From contig JACQLI010000028.1 of NCBI GenBank assembly GCA_016204125.1, forward strand, positions 1-28,107: a stretch of DNA of 28,107 nucleotides. Direction: 5' to 3'. A program made the position numbers and the translations under genes. Source of the DNA: Candidatus Omnitrophota bacterium (GTDB lineage: Bacteria; Omnitrophota; Omnitrophia; Omnitrophales; JACQLI01). The notes under the pieces are model-generated. The model was not told the DNA's origin and made no database searches. It saw only the letters and a program-made list of their open reading frames with translations. Every line of letters starts with the position of its first letter. Position 1 is the first letter of the stretch. This document shows positions 15,030-21,981 of this stretch, one piece after another.

Positions 15030-16110
15030 AGTCCCGCTTGCAGATTTTTGGGAAAATATCGGCGCTACCTTAAAAAAGGAAAGAGAATGGGAAATTCCTT
15101 CGCTTTTCAAAGATTTCGCTTCGGAGTGTCAGGCTGTTAGAAAAGATGTGGGATTTTTAGACCTGAGTTTTCGTGGCAAGATTGAAGTCACAGGAAGAGA
15201 CAGGGTTTCTTTTCTCCACAGCCTCTTAACGAATGATATCAAGAGTCTCGGGCTTGGAGGCGGCTGTTACGCGGCCCTTCTCAATGCCCAAGGCAAAATT
15301 CTTGGCGACATGAGCGTCTATGTATTCGCGAACTCTATCCTTCTTGAAATGGAGGGAGGTCTTGAGAAGAAAATCCTTGGCCATCTTCAAAAACTTCACG
15401 TAACAGAAGATATAGAGCTTCGTGATGTAACGAGTCAATGGATTCTTCTATCTCTTCAGGGGCCGAAATCGGAAGCTCTCGTTGGTTCGCTCATCCATGG
15501 CCCCGTCATGGTCAACCAAGAATTTCACCATACCAATTTCTCAATCTTGGAAACGCCGGCTACGCTCATCCGTAGATCCCTTACAGGAGAAAAGGGATTT
15601 CATCTTGTCATTCCTAAAGAAAAAGGTGAACCGATTGCAAAAAGAATTTTAGAAGTCGGGCGTCTTTACGGGTTAAGACCCGTTGGTTCTGTTGCTTATG
15701 AAATCCTAAGAATTGAGGCGGGCATTCCCCGCTACGGTGTGGATATGGATGAAACGGTCATATTTTCTGAAACTGGGCTCGAGAAAATCTCCGCAAGCGA
15801 GACGAAGGGATGTTATCCTGGACAGGAAGTGGTTGCACGGATAAAAACTTATGGTGGTCTCAATCGTAAACTCGTCGGACTTGTTTTTGAAAAAAGTGAC
15901 CTTCCACGGACGGGGGACAAAGTTTTAAGTGGAGACCAAGAAATTGGACAAGTGACAAGTGCTTGTCATTCACCGTCTCTCGGAAAGGGAATTGCTCTAA
16001 CTTATCTGAAGAAGGGGTTTTTTGATGCCGATCTTGATTTGGTAATTTGGTCGAGCCCTAAAACGATTCCTGCCAAGACCACTACTCTTCCTTTTTACAA
16101 AATTTCGTAG
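15019..16110 (+). CDS. ygfZ: YgfZ/GcvT-domain folate-binding Fe-S protein
   Basis: Tetrahydrofolate-binding protein that helps maintain or repair some Fe-S enzymes. 363 aa. The diagnostic YgfZ motif KGCYPGQE (263-270, Cys265) is present, with the preceding RIEAGIPRYGVDMDE and the N-terminal GKIEVTGRDRVSFLHSLLTNDI typical of the GcvT fold. It starts within mutY (11-nt overlap) without a clear Shine-Dalgarno, so it is probably translationally coupled. Sharing a transcript with an Fe-S glycosylase fits its known role. It lacks the features of true aminomethyltransferase GcvT. Confidence 0.93.
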   Translation: MVNKVPLADFWENIGATLKKEREWEIPSLFKDFASECQAVRKDVGFLDLSFRGKIEVTGRDRVSFLHSLLTNDIKSLGLGGGCYAALLNAQGKILGDMSVYVFANSILLEMEGGLEKKILGHLQKLHVTEDIELRDVTSQWILLSLQGPKSEALVGSLIHGPVMVNQEFHHTNFSILETPATLIRRSLTGEKGFHLVIPKEKGEPIAKRILEVGRLYGLRPVGSVAYEILRIEAGIPRYGVDMDETVIFSETGLEKISASETKGCYPGQEVVARIKTYGGLNRKLVGLVFEKSDLPRTGDKVLSGDQEIGQVTSACHSPSLGKGIALTYLKKGFFDADLDLVIWSSPKTIPAKTTTLPFYKIS

Positions 16111-16116
16111 CCTTCC

Positions 16117-16332
16117 TTAACCCTTACCCATTCGCTCGACTAGCCAGGCGTCTAAGATATCCTTTTTGAAACGCCACTGACCGCCGATTTTAACCGCGGG
16201 GACTTCCTTCTTTTTGAGAAGTCGATAGATGGTTACAAGATGAAAGCCTAGATATTTTGCTGCCTCTTTAGGAGTCATAATTTGAGTTCTTTCGCGCCTC
16301 GGAAATTCTTGTTTTTCGCTTGTTTTCTCCAT
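16117..16332 (-). CDS. Small helix-turn-helix (excisionase-type) DNA-binding protein
   Basis: 71 aa. A MerR-like winged HTH (HTH_17/excisionase family) covers about 18-66: MTPKEAAKYLGFHLVTIYRLLKKKEVPAVKIGGQWRFKKDILDAWL. The start is the ATG at 16330-16332 with AAGGAG 7 nt upstream; the frame is open to a TTG further out, but that lacks a ribosome site. Despite the family name nothing mobile surrounds it, and many members are ordinary regulators. It has its own promoter and a 26-nt inverted repeat in the leader. Its 3' end lies 6 nt from the ygfZ stop (convergent). Confidence 0.85.
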   Translation of the reverse strand: MEKTSEKQEFPRRERTQIMTPKEAAKYLGFHLVTIYRLLKKKEVPAVKIGGQWRFKKDILDAWLVERMGKG

Positions 16333-16353
16333 AAAAGACTCCTTTTTCTCTTC

Positions 16354-16379
16354 TTTCAATTTTAGCTATCTTATTGAAA
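16354..16379. repeat. Inverted repeat in the HTH gene leader (operator or hairpin)
   Basis: TTTCAAT, 12 nt, ATTGAAA: perfect 7-nt arms. It begins about 4 nt after the predicted transcription start (about 16383) and ends 21 nt before the HTH start codon. The position suits an autoregulatory operator or a 5' hairpin. Confidence 0.5.
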
Positions 16380-16389
16380 ACTCTAGCAA

Positions 16390-16418
16390 AGACTAGCATG
16401 TCTATCTAAATTTGTCAA
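16390..16418 (-). promoter_or_regulatory. Promoter of the HTH gene
   Basis: TTGACA (16413-16418), 17 nt, TAGTCT (16390-16395) on the minus strand, with TGC just before the hexamer (extended -10). Perfect -35, weak -10. Confidence 0.5.
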
Positions 16419-16504
16419 TCAAGGATTCAGATTTTAGTTCCTGGATTAGTAGGTTGGTATGCTGTTTTCGAAGTCGGGGGATTAGAGCAGGTTCAATAAA
16501 GCGA

Positions 16505-16532
16505 TGGAAAATTTTCTGGGTATAAGTATAAT
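16505..16532 (+). promoter_or_regulatory. Promoter of the TIGR04073 gene
   Basis: TGGAAA (16505-16510), 16 nt, perfect TATAAT (16527-16532). The predicted start near 16539 gives a leader of about 31 nt with a Shine-Dalgarno. Confidence 0.55.
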
Positions 16533-16557
16533 GACTTCAAATTGAAACTTTAAACAA

Positions 16558-16569
16558 AGGAGCGCTCCT
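16558..16569. promoter_or_regulatory. Perfect 12-bp palindrome holding the ribosome site
   Basis: AGGAGCGCTCCT ends exactly at the base before the TIGR04073 start codon and contains its Shine-Dalgarno (AAAGGAG). As RNA, two transcripts could pair through it, or a protein could bind the DNA; either would affect translation or expression. Chance occurrence is possible. Confidence 0.4.
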
Positions 16570-17058
16570 ATGAAAAAAGTGGTTCTGTTTTTTTTACTCT
16601 TTGTTGTTTTTGCTAGCCCCACCCTCTGGGCGCAGCAAGCGGTTAATAATGTTTGGGAAGCTGCTAATTCTGAGCACTACGGCACAAAATTCGGTGGCAT
16701 GTTAGGTCGTGGACTTTTGAACATCGCGACCTCTTTCGTCGACGTAATCGTTCACACCGTAGAAGGAACCAAGCAGGGGCCACCTTTCGTTGGAACACTA
16801 ACAGGTCTTGGAAGTGGTATTGGTTGTACGGCTCTTCGCGTCACTTCTGGTGCCCTTGATGTCGTTACCTTTTGGGTTCCTGGTTTTAATGGTTTCCCCG
16901 TTTCGCGTTCGTACAAGAATTGTTTGGAGTTCGAGGAGGAAGAGTTAGGACCAGCCGGTCAGGATTATGCAGCTCCTGTTGCTGGATCGGCTGCTGAAGA
17001 TTATGCTAAGCCCGCTGCGCCTGCTCAGCGTGACGCAATGGAGTACGTGAAGAAATAA
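16570..17058 (+). CDS. Exported TIGR04073-family protein
   Basis: 162 aa with a signal peptide (1-21, cleavage after LWA). The core matches the TIGR04073 (exosortase-associated, function unknown) pattern: YGTKFGGMLGRGLLNIATSFVDVI (38-60), GLGSGIGCTALRVTSGALDVVTFWVPGF (79-106). It is followed by an acidic patch (FEEEE) and an Ala/Pro-rich tail with repeated DYA units (QDYAAP, EDYAKP). Family assignment is from memory of the GRGL.N pattern and the DVVTF segment. A second, diverged copy is at 22473. AAAGGAG before the ATG supports the start. It converges on pyrE with a 7-nt gap. Confidence 0.8.
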   Translation: MKKVVLFFLLFVVFASPTLWAQQAVNNVWEAANSEHYGTKFGGMLGRGLLNIATSFVDVIVHTVEGTKQGPPFVGTLTGLGSGIGCTALRVTSGALDVVTFWVPGFNGFPVSRSYKNCLEFEEEELGPAGQDYAAPVAGSAAEDYAKPAAPAQRDAMEYVKK

Positions 17059-17065
17059 TTCAGAG

Positions 17066-17617
17066 TCAGGCGTTTAAGCCAAGTTCTGAGCGGGTAAAAA
17101 TCGGGGAAAAATTGTAGGGTTCGAGAAGTTCTTTCGCTCCTTCTTCCCGGTCCACAAGACAAATTACCTTAACCACGCGGCACTTCAGCTTTTCGATTTC
17201 TTGGATCGCATCCATCACTGATTTGCCGCTCGTGATTACATCTTCCACTACCGCAACCTTATCTCCAACCTCAAGCGAAGGACCTTCGATTCTTTTCTGA
17301 GTTCCGTGTTTTTTCTCCTCTTTTCGAACGATGAAGGCTTTTAAGGGCTTTCCTGTCTGAAAACTCAAGAGAGACACTGCTGCTGCAATAGGGTCTGCTC
17401 CCAGGGTGGGTCCACCCACTGCGTCCACCTGGCTTCCTTGTAGCATGGAAAGAATAGCCTTACCGATGAGAAGAATGCCGTGCGGATCAAGCGTCACCTG
17501 TTTTCCATCAATGTAATAGCTGGATTTCTTCCCGCTTGAAAGAGTATGTTCTCCTTTTCTAACCGCTTTCTCTTTTACAAGTTTGAGAAGTTCTTCACGA
17601 ATTTCACTAGCGATCAT
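17066..17617 (-). CDS. pyrE: Orotate phosphoribosyltransferase PyrE
   Basis: Converts orotate and PRPP to OMP in pyrimidine synthesis. 183 aa, short type. The N-terminal motif LSSGKKSSYYIDGKQVTLDP (about 27-46) binds orotate. GGPTLGADPIAAAV follows, then FIVRKEEKKHGTQKRIEG (flexible loop with the catalytic Lys and His), and the PRPP motif VAVVEDVITSGKSV. GGAGAG precedes the ATG. Last gene of the mgtE-queF-membrane protein-pyrE series, 17 nt after the membrane-protein gene. Confidence 0.95.
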   Translation of the reverse strand: MIASEIREELLKLVKEKAVRKGEHTLSSGKKSSYYIDGKQVTLDPHGILLIGKAILSMLQGSQVDAVGGPTLGADPIAAAVSLLSFQTGKPLKAFIVRKEEKKHGTQKRIEGPSLEVGDKVAVVEDVITSGKSVMDAIQEIEKLKCRVVKVICLVDREEGAKELLEPYNFSPIFTRSELGLNA

Positions 17618-17634
17618 TTTTAGCTCTCCAATCT

Positions 17635-18378
17635 TTATTTATTGATATCATCGGCCCAAATCATCACTCCTGTGTCATCTCCTGCATCTTTACCTGAGGC
17701 CTGAGAGCCTACTACAGCAAAGGGGTGATTATCAATGATTACATCTTCACAACTCACGATCACCCTCCACATCCCTGGCTCAAGACGGCCTCGAGGAAGT
17801 TTTTGGGTAGGAAGTGAGGTTTTCGCAAGCTGGCACTTCCCTCCTCGGAAAGGCTGTCTCTCTACTTCCTGACCTTGTGGGTTAATCCAGACCGCTTGAA
17901 ACTCAGGGCTCTCCCAGAACTCAAACGGCTTGAATGCCCCCCACCATGTGACTTTATCCATCTCAGGAGGAAAACTGGAGCGCGGCGGTTTTATCTTTAC
18001 TCGACCTAAAAAATCTTCTTTCGCATCCCTGGCAATTCCTGATTCTTTCATAAGCTCTCTTGCCCGTTCACAACTTTCTCGTGTCATGGCAGCGAAAAGA
18101 GGTGTCTGCAAAATTTCTAACATAAATCCAAAACTCACCACAAAGAGAAGCATCCAACGAGTCAAACTGAGAAGAATCAGCGTTAATAAAACCAACGCTA
18201 TTTTCCACGCCAGCTTGATCGGCACCTGAGGAAGCCCGAGAAGCGTTGGATCATGCCCAATATGGTGACTGAAATGGTAAAGATCAAACCCAAAGGAAAT
18301 CAGGGCCAAGACCAAAAGCAGAAGTCCTAGCCATGAGAGGTCAGGGCTTCCCGCTAGACCTTGACTTTCCCTTTTCAT
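17635..18378 (-). CDS. Membrane protein with a periplasmic beta-rich C-terminal domain
   Basis: 247 aa from the ATG at 18376-18378 (MKRESQGLAG); no known family recognised. Hydrophobic segments lie at about 15-32 (LSWLGLLLLVLALISFGF) and two more or one long hairpin at about 55-90 (LAWKIALVLLTLILLSLTRW and LLFVVSFGFMLEIL). The rest is soluble. Its end (AVWINPQGQEV, then G.W.V.VSCED..ID..PFAVV) has the look of an Ig-like or fibronectin-like beta-sandwich. The frame is open to a GTG at 18426, but that would overlap queF by 86 nt; the chosen start still overlaps by 38 nt and lacks a clear Shine-Dalgarno. It sits between queF and pyrE. Confidence 0.7.
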   Translation of the reverse strand: MKRESQGLAGSPDLSWLGLLLLVLALISFGFDLYHFSHHIGHDPTLLGLPQVPIKLAWKIALVLLTLILLSLTRWMLLFVVSFGFMLEILQTPLFAAMTRESCERARELMKESGIARDAKEDFLGRVKIKPPRSSFPPEMDKVTWWGAFKPFEFWESPEFQAVWINPQGQEVERQPFRGGKCQLAKTSLPTQKLPRGRLEPGMWRVIVSCEDVIIDNHPFAVVGSQASGKDAGDDTGVMIWADDINK

Positions 18379-18721
18379 ACGAAGCCCGAACGACGGTGTG
18401 AATACCTCCTCGAATGTAGAAATCACCCTCCATCGACATGCGTCTGGGTCGTGTAGTTTTCACCAAATCATCGAGAATGAGGTTGGTTACCTCTTCGTGA
18501 AAATGTCCTTCATTACGATAAGACCAAAGATAGAGCTTAAGGCTTTTTAATTCGACGCAAAGCTTGTCAGGGACATAGCGGATTCGCAGGGTGGCAAAAT
18601 CTGGTTGCCATGTCCGAGGACAAACACAGGTAAACTCGGGACAGTCGAAGGCAATTTCGTAATCCCGATCAGGACAAGGATTCGGAAAGGTCTCAAGATT
18701 TTTTGACGGTTTGGTTGACAT
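18341..18721 (-). CDS. queF: NADPH-dependent 7-cyano-7-deazaguanine reductase QueF
   Basis: Reduces preQ0 to preQ1 in queuosine (tRNA wobble base) synthesis. 126 aa from the ATG at 18719-18721, a short type I (unimodular) QueF. Catalytic Cys34 is in FTCVCPRTWQPDF with Asp41, and the QueF motif is E58-LKSLKLYLWSYRNEG. The family usually has Gly where Trp38 stands, a small deviation. The frame is open further upstream, but that part overlaps mgtE, and the TATAAT promoter 10 nt before this ATG fixes the start. Confidence 0.93.
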   Translation of the reverse strand: MSTKPSKNLETFPNPCPDRDYEIAFDCPEFTCVCPRTWQPDFATLRIRYVPDKLCVELKSLKLYLWSYRNEGHFHEEVTNLILDDLVKTTRPRRMSMEGDFYIRGGIHTVVRASYEKGKSRSSGKP

Positions 18722-18731
18722 AGGCGAGCGT

Positions 18732-18740
18732 ATTATACCA
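18732..18740 (-). promoter_or_regulatory. queF promoter inside the mgtE stop
   Basis: Extended -10 TGGTATAAT on the minus strand. The TAA inside TATAAT is the stop codon of mgtE. The box ends 10 nt before the queF ATG, leaving about 3-4 nt of leader (ending GCCT) and no Shine-Dalgarno. No good -35. Confidence 0.55.
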
Positions 18741-20040
18741 AAAGATGTTGAAAGAAAGTCGCGAACCCCAGGAACGATGCAAAACCAATTACATCGGTCA
18801 CTGTAGTGAGAATAATAGAAGAGGACTGAGCTGGATCCCACCCAATGGCCCTCATGGCAATCGGGATCATAGCGCCTGAAACTGTGGCGACTGCCATGTT
18901 AACGATCATGGCAAGTCCGATCACAAGACCAAAATAGGGATTACCATGCCAGAGATAGGCAACCGCTGCGGTAACCAACCCCACAACCACGCCGTTTAGA
19001 ATACCCAAAGCGGCCTCTTTTAAGATAACGCGTCTGGTTACATTTTTATCAAGCTGGCCAAGGGCAAGTCCTCGAATCACGACAGCCAAGGTTTGAGCTC
19101 CTGTATTACCCCCCTGTCCTGCGACCACTGGAAGAAAAACAGCTAGGGCGCTGATTCGTGCGATCGTGCTTTCAAAAAGTCCAACTACAGATGCGGCAAG
19201 AAATGCGGTTGCAAGGTTCACATGAAGCCAGGGGAGTCTTTTTTTCAAAGAAAAGGAAACGGGAGAAAGAATTTCTTCATCGCCACCCGCCCCAAACATC
19301 TTTTGGATGTCTTCAGAAGCCTCCTCTTCGGCGGCCTCGATAAGATCTTCGGAATGAATAATTCCTAAAAGTCTTTTCTCGGAATCGACAACAGGCATGG
19401 TAAGGTAGCGGCGTTTTGAGGCAAGTTTCACCACTTCTTCCCGATCCGTTTCCGCAGGAACTGAAACAACTTCTTTCATCATCAGGGTTTCAATTGGCGT
19501 TTGGGGATCGGCCAGGATAAGATCCCTCATCCCCAATACCCCTTGGAGCCTATTGTCAGTATCCGTTACATAGACATAGTAGAAGGGTTTCTTCTTTCCA
19601 AGGTTTCTTATATTTTGAATGGCATCTCGGACCGTTAAATCTTTACTGAGGGCGATCACACCAGGGCTCATCATTCCCCCCGCCGTTTCAGGGGGATAGG
19701 TCAGGAGTGTTTCGAGTGTCCTTCTGTGAGATGCTTCGAGGACTTGAAGAAACTGGCTTCTCCTTTCTGTGGGAAGATCAATCAAAATGTCAGCCATCCG
19801 CTTGGGCGAAACATTATCCATAAATGACTTTGCCTGTTCAGGTGTTAAATCATCAAAAATAAGAGAGGCGACGTGAGGATTCAGGTATTCGATCGTTTGC
19901 GAAGCCACATCGCTGGAAAGATTCAAGAGAATGGCCCTCGCTTCTTCATGCGGAAGAATTTCGAGCGCCTGTGCTGCATCGGCGGGATGCTTTTCGAAGA
20001 AGGTCTTAACTAGGGTTTGCGAAGCGCGAAATCGAGACAT
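18733..20040 (-). CDS. mgtE: Magnesium transporter MgtE
   Basis: Mg2+ channel/transporter of the inner membrane, 435 aa. The cytoplasmic N domain covers about 1-125 (DAAQALEILPHEEARAIL, LPTERRSQFL). A CBS pair at about 130-250 (TAGGMMSPGVIALSKDLTVRDAI, then MMKEVVSVPAETDREEV) acts as the Mg2+ sensor. Five membrane segments follow from about 268 (LATAFLAASVVGLFESTIA, VAGQGGNTGAQTLAVVIRGLALG). Asp416 in LTTVTDVIGF corresponds by position to the pore aspartate of the family. The promoter -10 box ends 6 nt before the ATG, so the mRNA is predicted leaderless. Confidence 0.96.
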   Translation of the reverse strand: MSRFRASQTLVKTFFEKHPADAAQALEILPHEEARAILLNLSSDVASQTIEYLNPHVASLIFDDLTPEQAKSFMDNVSPKRMADILIDLPTERRSQFLQVLEASHRRTLETLLTYPPETAGGMMSPGVIALSKDLTVRDAIQNIRNLGKKKPFYYVYVTDTDNRLQGVLGMRDLILADPQTPIETLMMKEVVSVPAETDREEVVKLASKRRYLTMPVVDSEKRLLGIIHSEDLIEAAEEEASEDIQKMFGAGGDEEILSPVSFSLKKRLPWLHVNLATAFLAASVVGLFESTIARISALAVFLPVVAGQGGNTGAQTLAVVIRGLALGQLDKNVTRRVILKEAALGILNGVVVGLVTAAVAYLWHGNPYFGLVIGLAMIVNMAVATVSGAMIPIAMRAIGWDPAQSSSIILTTVTDVIGFASFLGFATFFQHLLV

Positions 20041-20046
20041 GAACGT

Positions 20047-20076
20047 ATGATAAGGCGATTAGCTTTGTGAAGTCAA
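20047..20076 (-). promoter_or_regulatory. mgtE promoter, predicted leaderless
   Basis: TTGACT (20071-20076), 18 nt, TATCAT (20047-20052) on the minus strand, then ACGTTC and the mgtE ATG. The TGA within the -35 box (20073-20075) is the stop codon of rlmD. Confidence 0.55.
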
Positions 20077-21116
20077 TGATTCGGATGTAGACGAGCCGCC
20101 ACTTCCAGGTGATCGGTCCGTGGAAAGAAATCAAAAGGTATGATTTGATCGATTTCCCATCCCGAGCTTCGAAATTCCTTAAGATCCCGTAAGAGACTTT
20201 GCGGCTGACATGAAATGTAAACAAGACGATTAAGCTCCTTAGCAATTTTAAGTCTTTGAAGAGCGGTTGGGCTGAGCCCTTTTCTTGGCGGATCAACAAT
20301 CGCTACCTTTCGGTCATTGCCAAGGGAAGATAAGACTTCACTTAAGAAATCTTCTGTTTTTCCAAATATCAGATGAACATGGTCGAACTTGTGATAACAC
20401 TTGTTAAACTCGGCAATTTCACAAGAGTCTTTGCTTTCCTCAATAGCCCAGGCACTTTTGACCTCCTCTGCAAAAGCCGCCCAAAAGAGTCCTACGCCTG
20501 CATAAAGATCGAGAAGATGAGTCTCTTTATCCAGATTCAAAAGGGAGCGGATCGACTGGGCGACTTTTGGAAGAATCGCGAGATTGGCTTGAAAAAATGA
20601 GTCGAGCGAATAGAAAATTCTTTTCCCCTCTATCTCGGTCCAGAAATAATCTGATTCAGAAAGTTTGAGCGATCTTCGTCCAATTCCTCCCCAATGAATT
20701 TTTCCCTCGTTATCCGTTTTCACAACCAAATTTGCGCTTCGATACTTGGAGGGAATCTTTTCGAGAGCCGCCTTTTCCAGAAGAGGCATGAAGGCATTGA
20801 TCTCTGGCCGTGCGATAGAACAGGATTCGATAGGAACGTGCCGGCGCGTCCCTTTTCGTGTAAAACCTAACCGTAATTGGCCTTGCACCCGCCGCAGTGA
20901 AAGGTCGAGGCGTGATCTATAAAAATAGGGCTCAGGAGAGGGAACGATGGGAAGAAAAATTTCGTTTGAAACCTCAAGTTCTTCGCAAAAAAGTTTCTTA
21001 AGTTCAGATTCCTTAATCCAAAGCTCATCTTCATAGGCCAAATCCTGGTAAGTACAGCCCCCGCATTCTCCAAAATAGGAGCAAAGAGGCTTTACTTTCA
21101 CTATCCCAGTCATCAT
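20073..21116 (-). CDS. rlmD: 23S rRNA (uracil-5-)-methyltransferase, RlmD/RumA family
   Basis: SAM-dependent m5U methyltransferase, 347 aa. An Fe-S cluster is expected from C12-x5-C18-x2-C21 (CSYFGECGGC) and a fourth cysteine at about 98 (ESCSIA). The SAM site is HLLDLYAGVGLFW. VDPPRKGLSP and the catalytic cysteine motif VYISCQPQSLLRDL are typical, and the C-terminal FDFFPRTDHLEVAARL carries the base-removing Glu. It lacks the N-terminal TRAM domain that E. coli RlmD has. RlmD, RlmC and TrmA cannot be separated with certainty. Two ATGs in a row (21116, 21113); no clear Shine-Dalgarno. Divergent from folB with 26 nt between. Confidence 0.88.
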   Translation of the reverse strand: MMTGIVKVKPLCSYFGECGGCTYQDLAYEDELWIKESELKKLFCEELEVSNEIFLPIVPSPEPYFYRSRLDLSLRRVQGQLRLGFTRKGTRRHVPIESCSIARPEINAFMPLLEKAALEKIPSKYRSANLVVKTDNEGKIHWGGIGRRSLKLSESDYFWTEIEGKRIFYSLDSFFQANLAILPKVAQSIRSLLNLDKETHLLDLYAGVGLFWAAFAEEVKSAWAIEESKDSCEIAEFNKCYHKFDHVHLIFGKTEDFLSEVLSSLGNDRKVAIVDPPRKGLSPTALQRLKIAKELNRLVYISCQPQSLLRDLKEFRSSGWEIDQIIPFDFFPRTDHLEVAARLHPNH

Positions 21117-21124
21117 GAAGCTTA

Positions 21125-21133
21125 TGCTATAGT
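21125..21133 (+). promoter_or_regulatory. folB promoter, predicted near-leaderless
   Basis: Extended -10 TGCTATAGT, then 9 nt (AATTTTCCT) and the folB ATG. The expected leader is 2-3 nt, without a Shine-Dalgarno. The -35 region is poor. The same 26-nt gap must also hold the rlmD promoter on the other strand (TATAGC, 9 nt, ATG). Confidence 0.5.
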
Positions 21134-21142
21134 AATTTTCCT

Positions 21143-21505
21143 ATGAATTCAAACAAGGACCGAATTTTCCTAGAAGGGCTTGAGGCTCGTTGCGTCATCG
21201 GCATTTTCGATTGGGAAAGGAAGATCAAACAAAGAGTTCTCATTGATTTTGAGATCCTGACCGATGCCAAGAGAAGCGCCAAACGGGATAACATCAAGGC
21301 TGCTATTGATTACAAGACCCTTACCAAGAGGGTTCTGAGCGAAGTCCCAAAAACCCGCTTTAAACTTGTTGAATCCTTGGCCGAATTCATCGCGGACCTC
21401 TGTCTCAAAGAATTCGGTGTTCGAGAAATCACGGTCCGTGTCTCAAAGCCTGGGGCCATACGCGGAGCACGCAATGTGGGTGTCCAAATCACCCGTCATA
21501 AATGA
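21143..21505 (+). CDS. folB: Dihydroneopterin aldolase FolB
   Basis: Folate synthesis: cleaves 7,8-dihydroneopterin to 6-hydroxymethyl-dihydropterin and glycolaldehyde. 120 aa, normal size. Typical residues: LEGLEARCVIGIFDWER at the N-terminus with the catalytic-site Glu, A-x-DYKTLTKRV (Tyr), F.LVESLAEFIA (Glu for pterin binding) and VRVSKPGAIRGARNVGV (Lys). The stop overlaps the folK start as ATGA, so the two are translationally coupled and catalyse consecutive steps. Confidence 0.94.
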   Translation: MNSNKDRIFLEGLEARCVIGIFDWERKIKQRVLIDFEILTDAKRSAKRDNIKAAIDYKTLTKRVLSEVPKTRFKLVESLAEFIADLCLKEFGVREITVRVSKPGAIRGARNVGVQITRHK

Positions 21506-21981
21506 CCTTTGCCTATTTGTCTCTTGGTTCCAACATTCATCCTTCCAAAAACGTTCGAGCTTGCCTTAAAAAATTAAATCAGACATTTATTTTAAGAAGG
21601 GTCTCATCCGTATATGAGACATCACCCGTGGGACCTGTCGGGAAAAGAAATTTCTGGAATTTGGCGGTTGAAATTAAAACAACTTGTCCCAAAAAGAACC
21701 TTCTGCGTGAACTCAGAGCAATCGAAACTGAACTCGGCCGAAGGCGAGGGGAGAATAAGTTTGCTCCACGCCCTATTGATATCGATCTTATCTTTTACCG
21801 AAAGTGGCGGCGACCTGGCTTTGAACGCCTCGCTTTTGTAATCTTCCCTTTGGCCGAGATCGCTCCCCGCCTAAAGGTGGGCAGAAGAAAAATCCGTATC
21901 TCTGAGTGGGTCCGAAACTTTCATGATCCTAAGCAGAAGATTCGGAAAATTCGGAAGCCCTTTCTTTTAGGAAAGAGTTAA
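21502..21981 (+). CDS. folK: HPPK, 2-amino-4-hydroxy-6-hydroxymethyldihydropteridine pyrophosphokinase FolK
   Basis: Transfers pyrophosphate from ATP to 6-hydroxymethyl-dihydropterin, the step after FolB. 159 aa, usual length. The N-terminal AYLSLGSNIHPSKNV, the VSSVYETSPVG segment and the HPPK signature ELGRRRGENKFAPRPIDIDLIFY (two metal-binding aspartates) are complete. The C-terminal tail is very basic (KQKIRKIRK). Its last 53 nt overlap, on the other strand, the end of the phosphatase gene. Confidence 0.94.
   Translation: MTFAYLSLGSNIHPSKNVRACLKKLNQTFILRRVSSVYETSPVGPVGKRNFWNLAVEIKTTCPKKNLLRELRAIETELGRRRGENKFAPRPIDIDLIFYRKWRRPGFERLAFVIFPLAEIAPRLKVGRRKIRISEWVRNFHDPKQKIRKIRKPFLLGKS

Noticed and set aside
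16117..16332. Excisionase-like protein taken as sign of a prophage or integrative element
   Set aside because: No integrase, phage genes or flanking repeats; the HTH family is common among ordinary regulators.
18722..18841. N-terminal extension of queF (40 codons)
   Set aside because: It would lie inside mgtE; QueF family length and the TATAAT box 10 nt before the internal ATG favour the shorter form.
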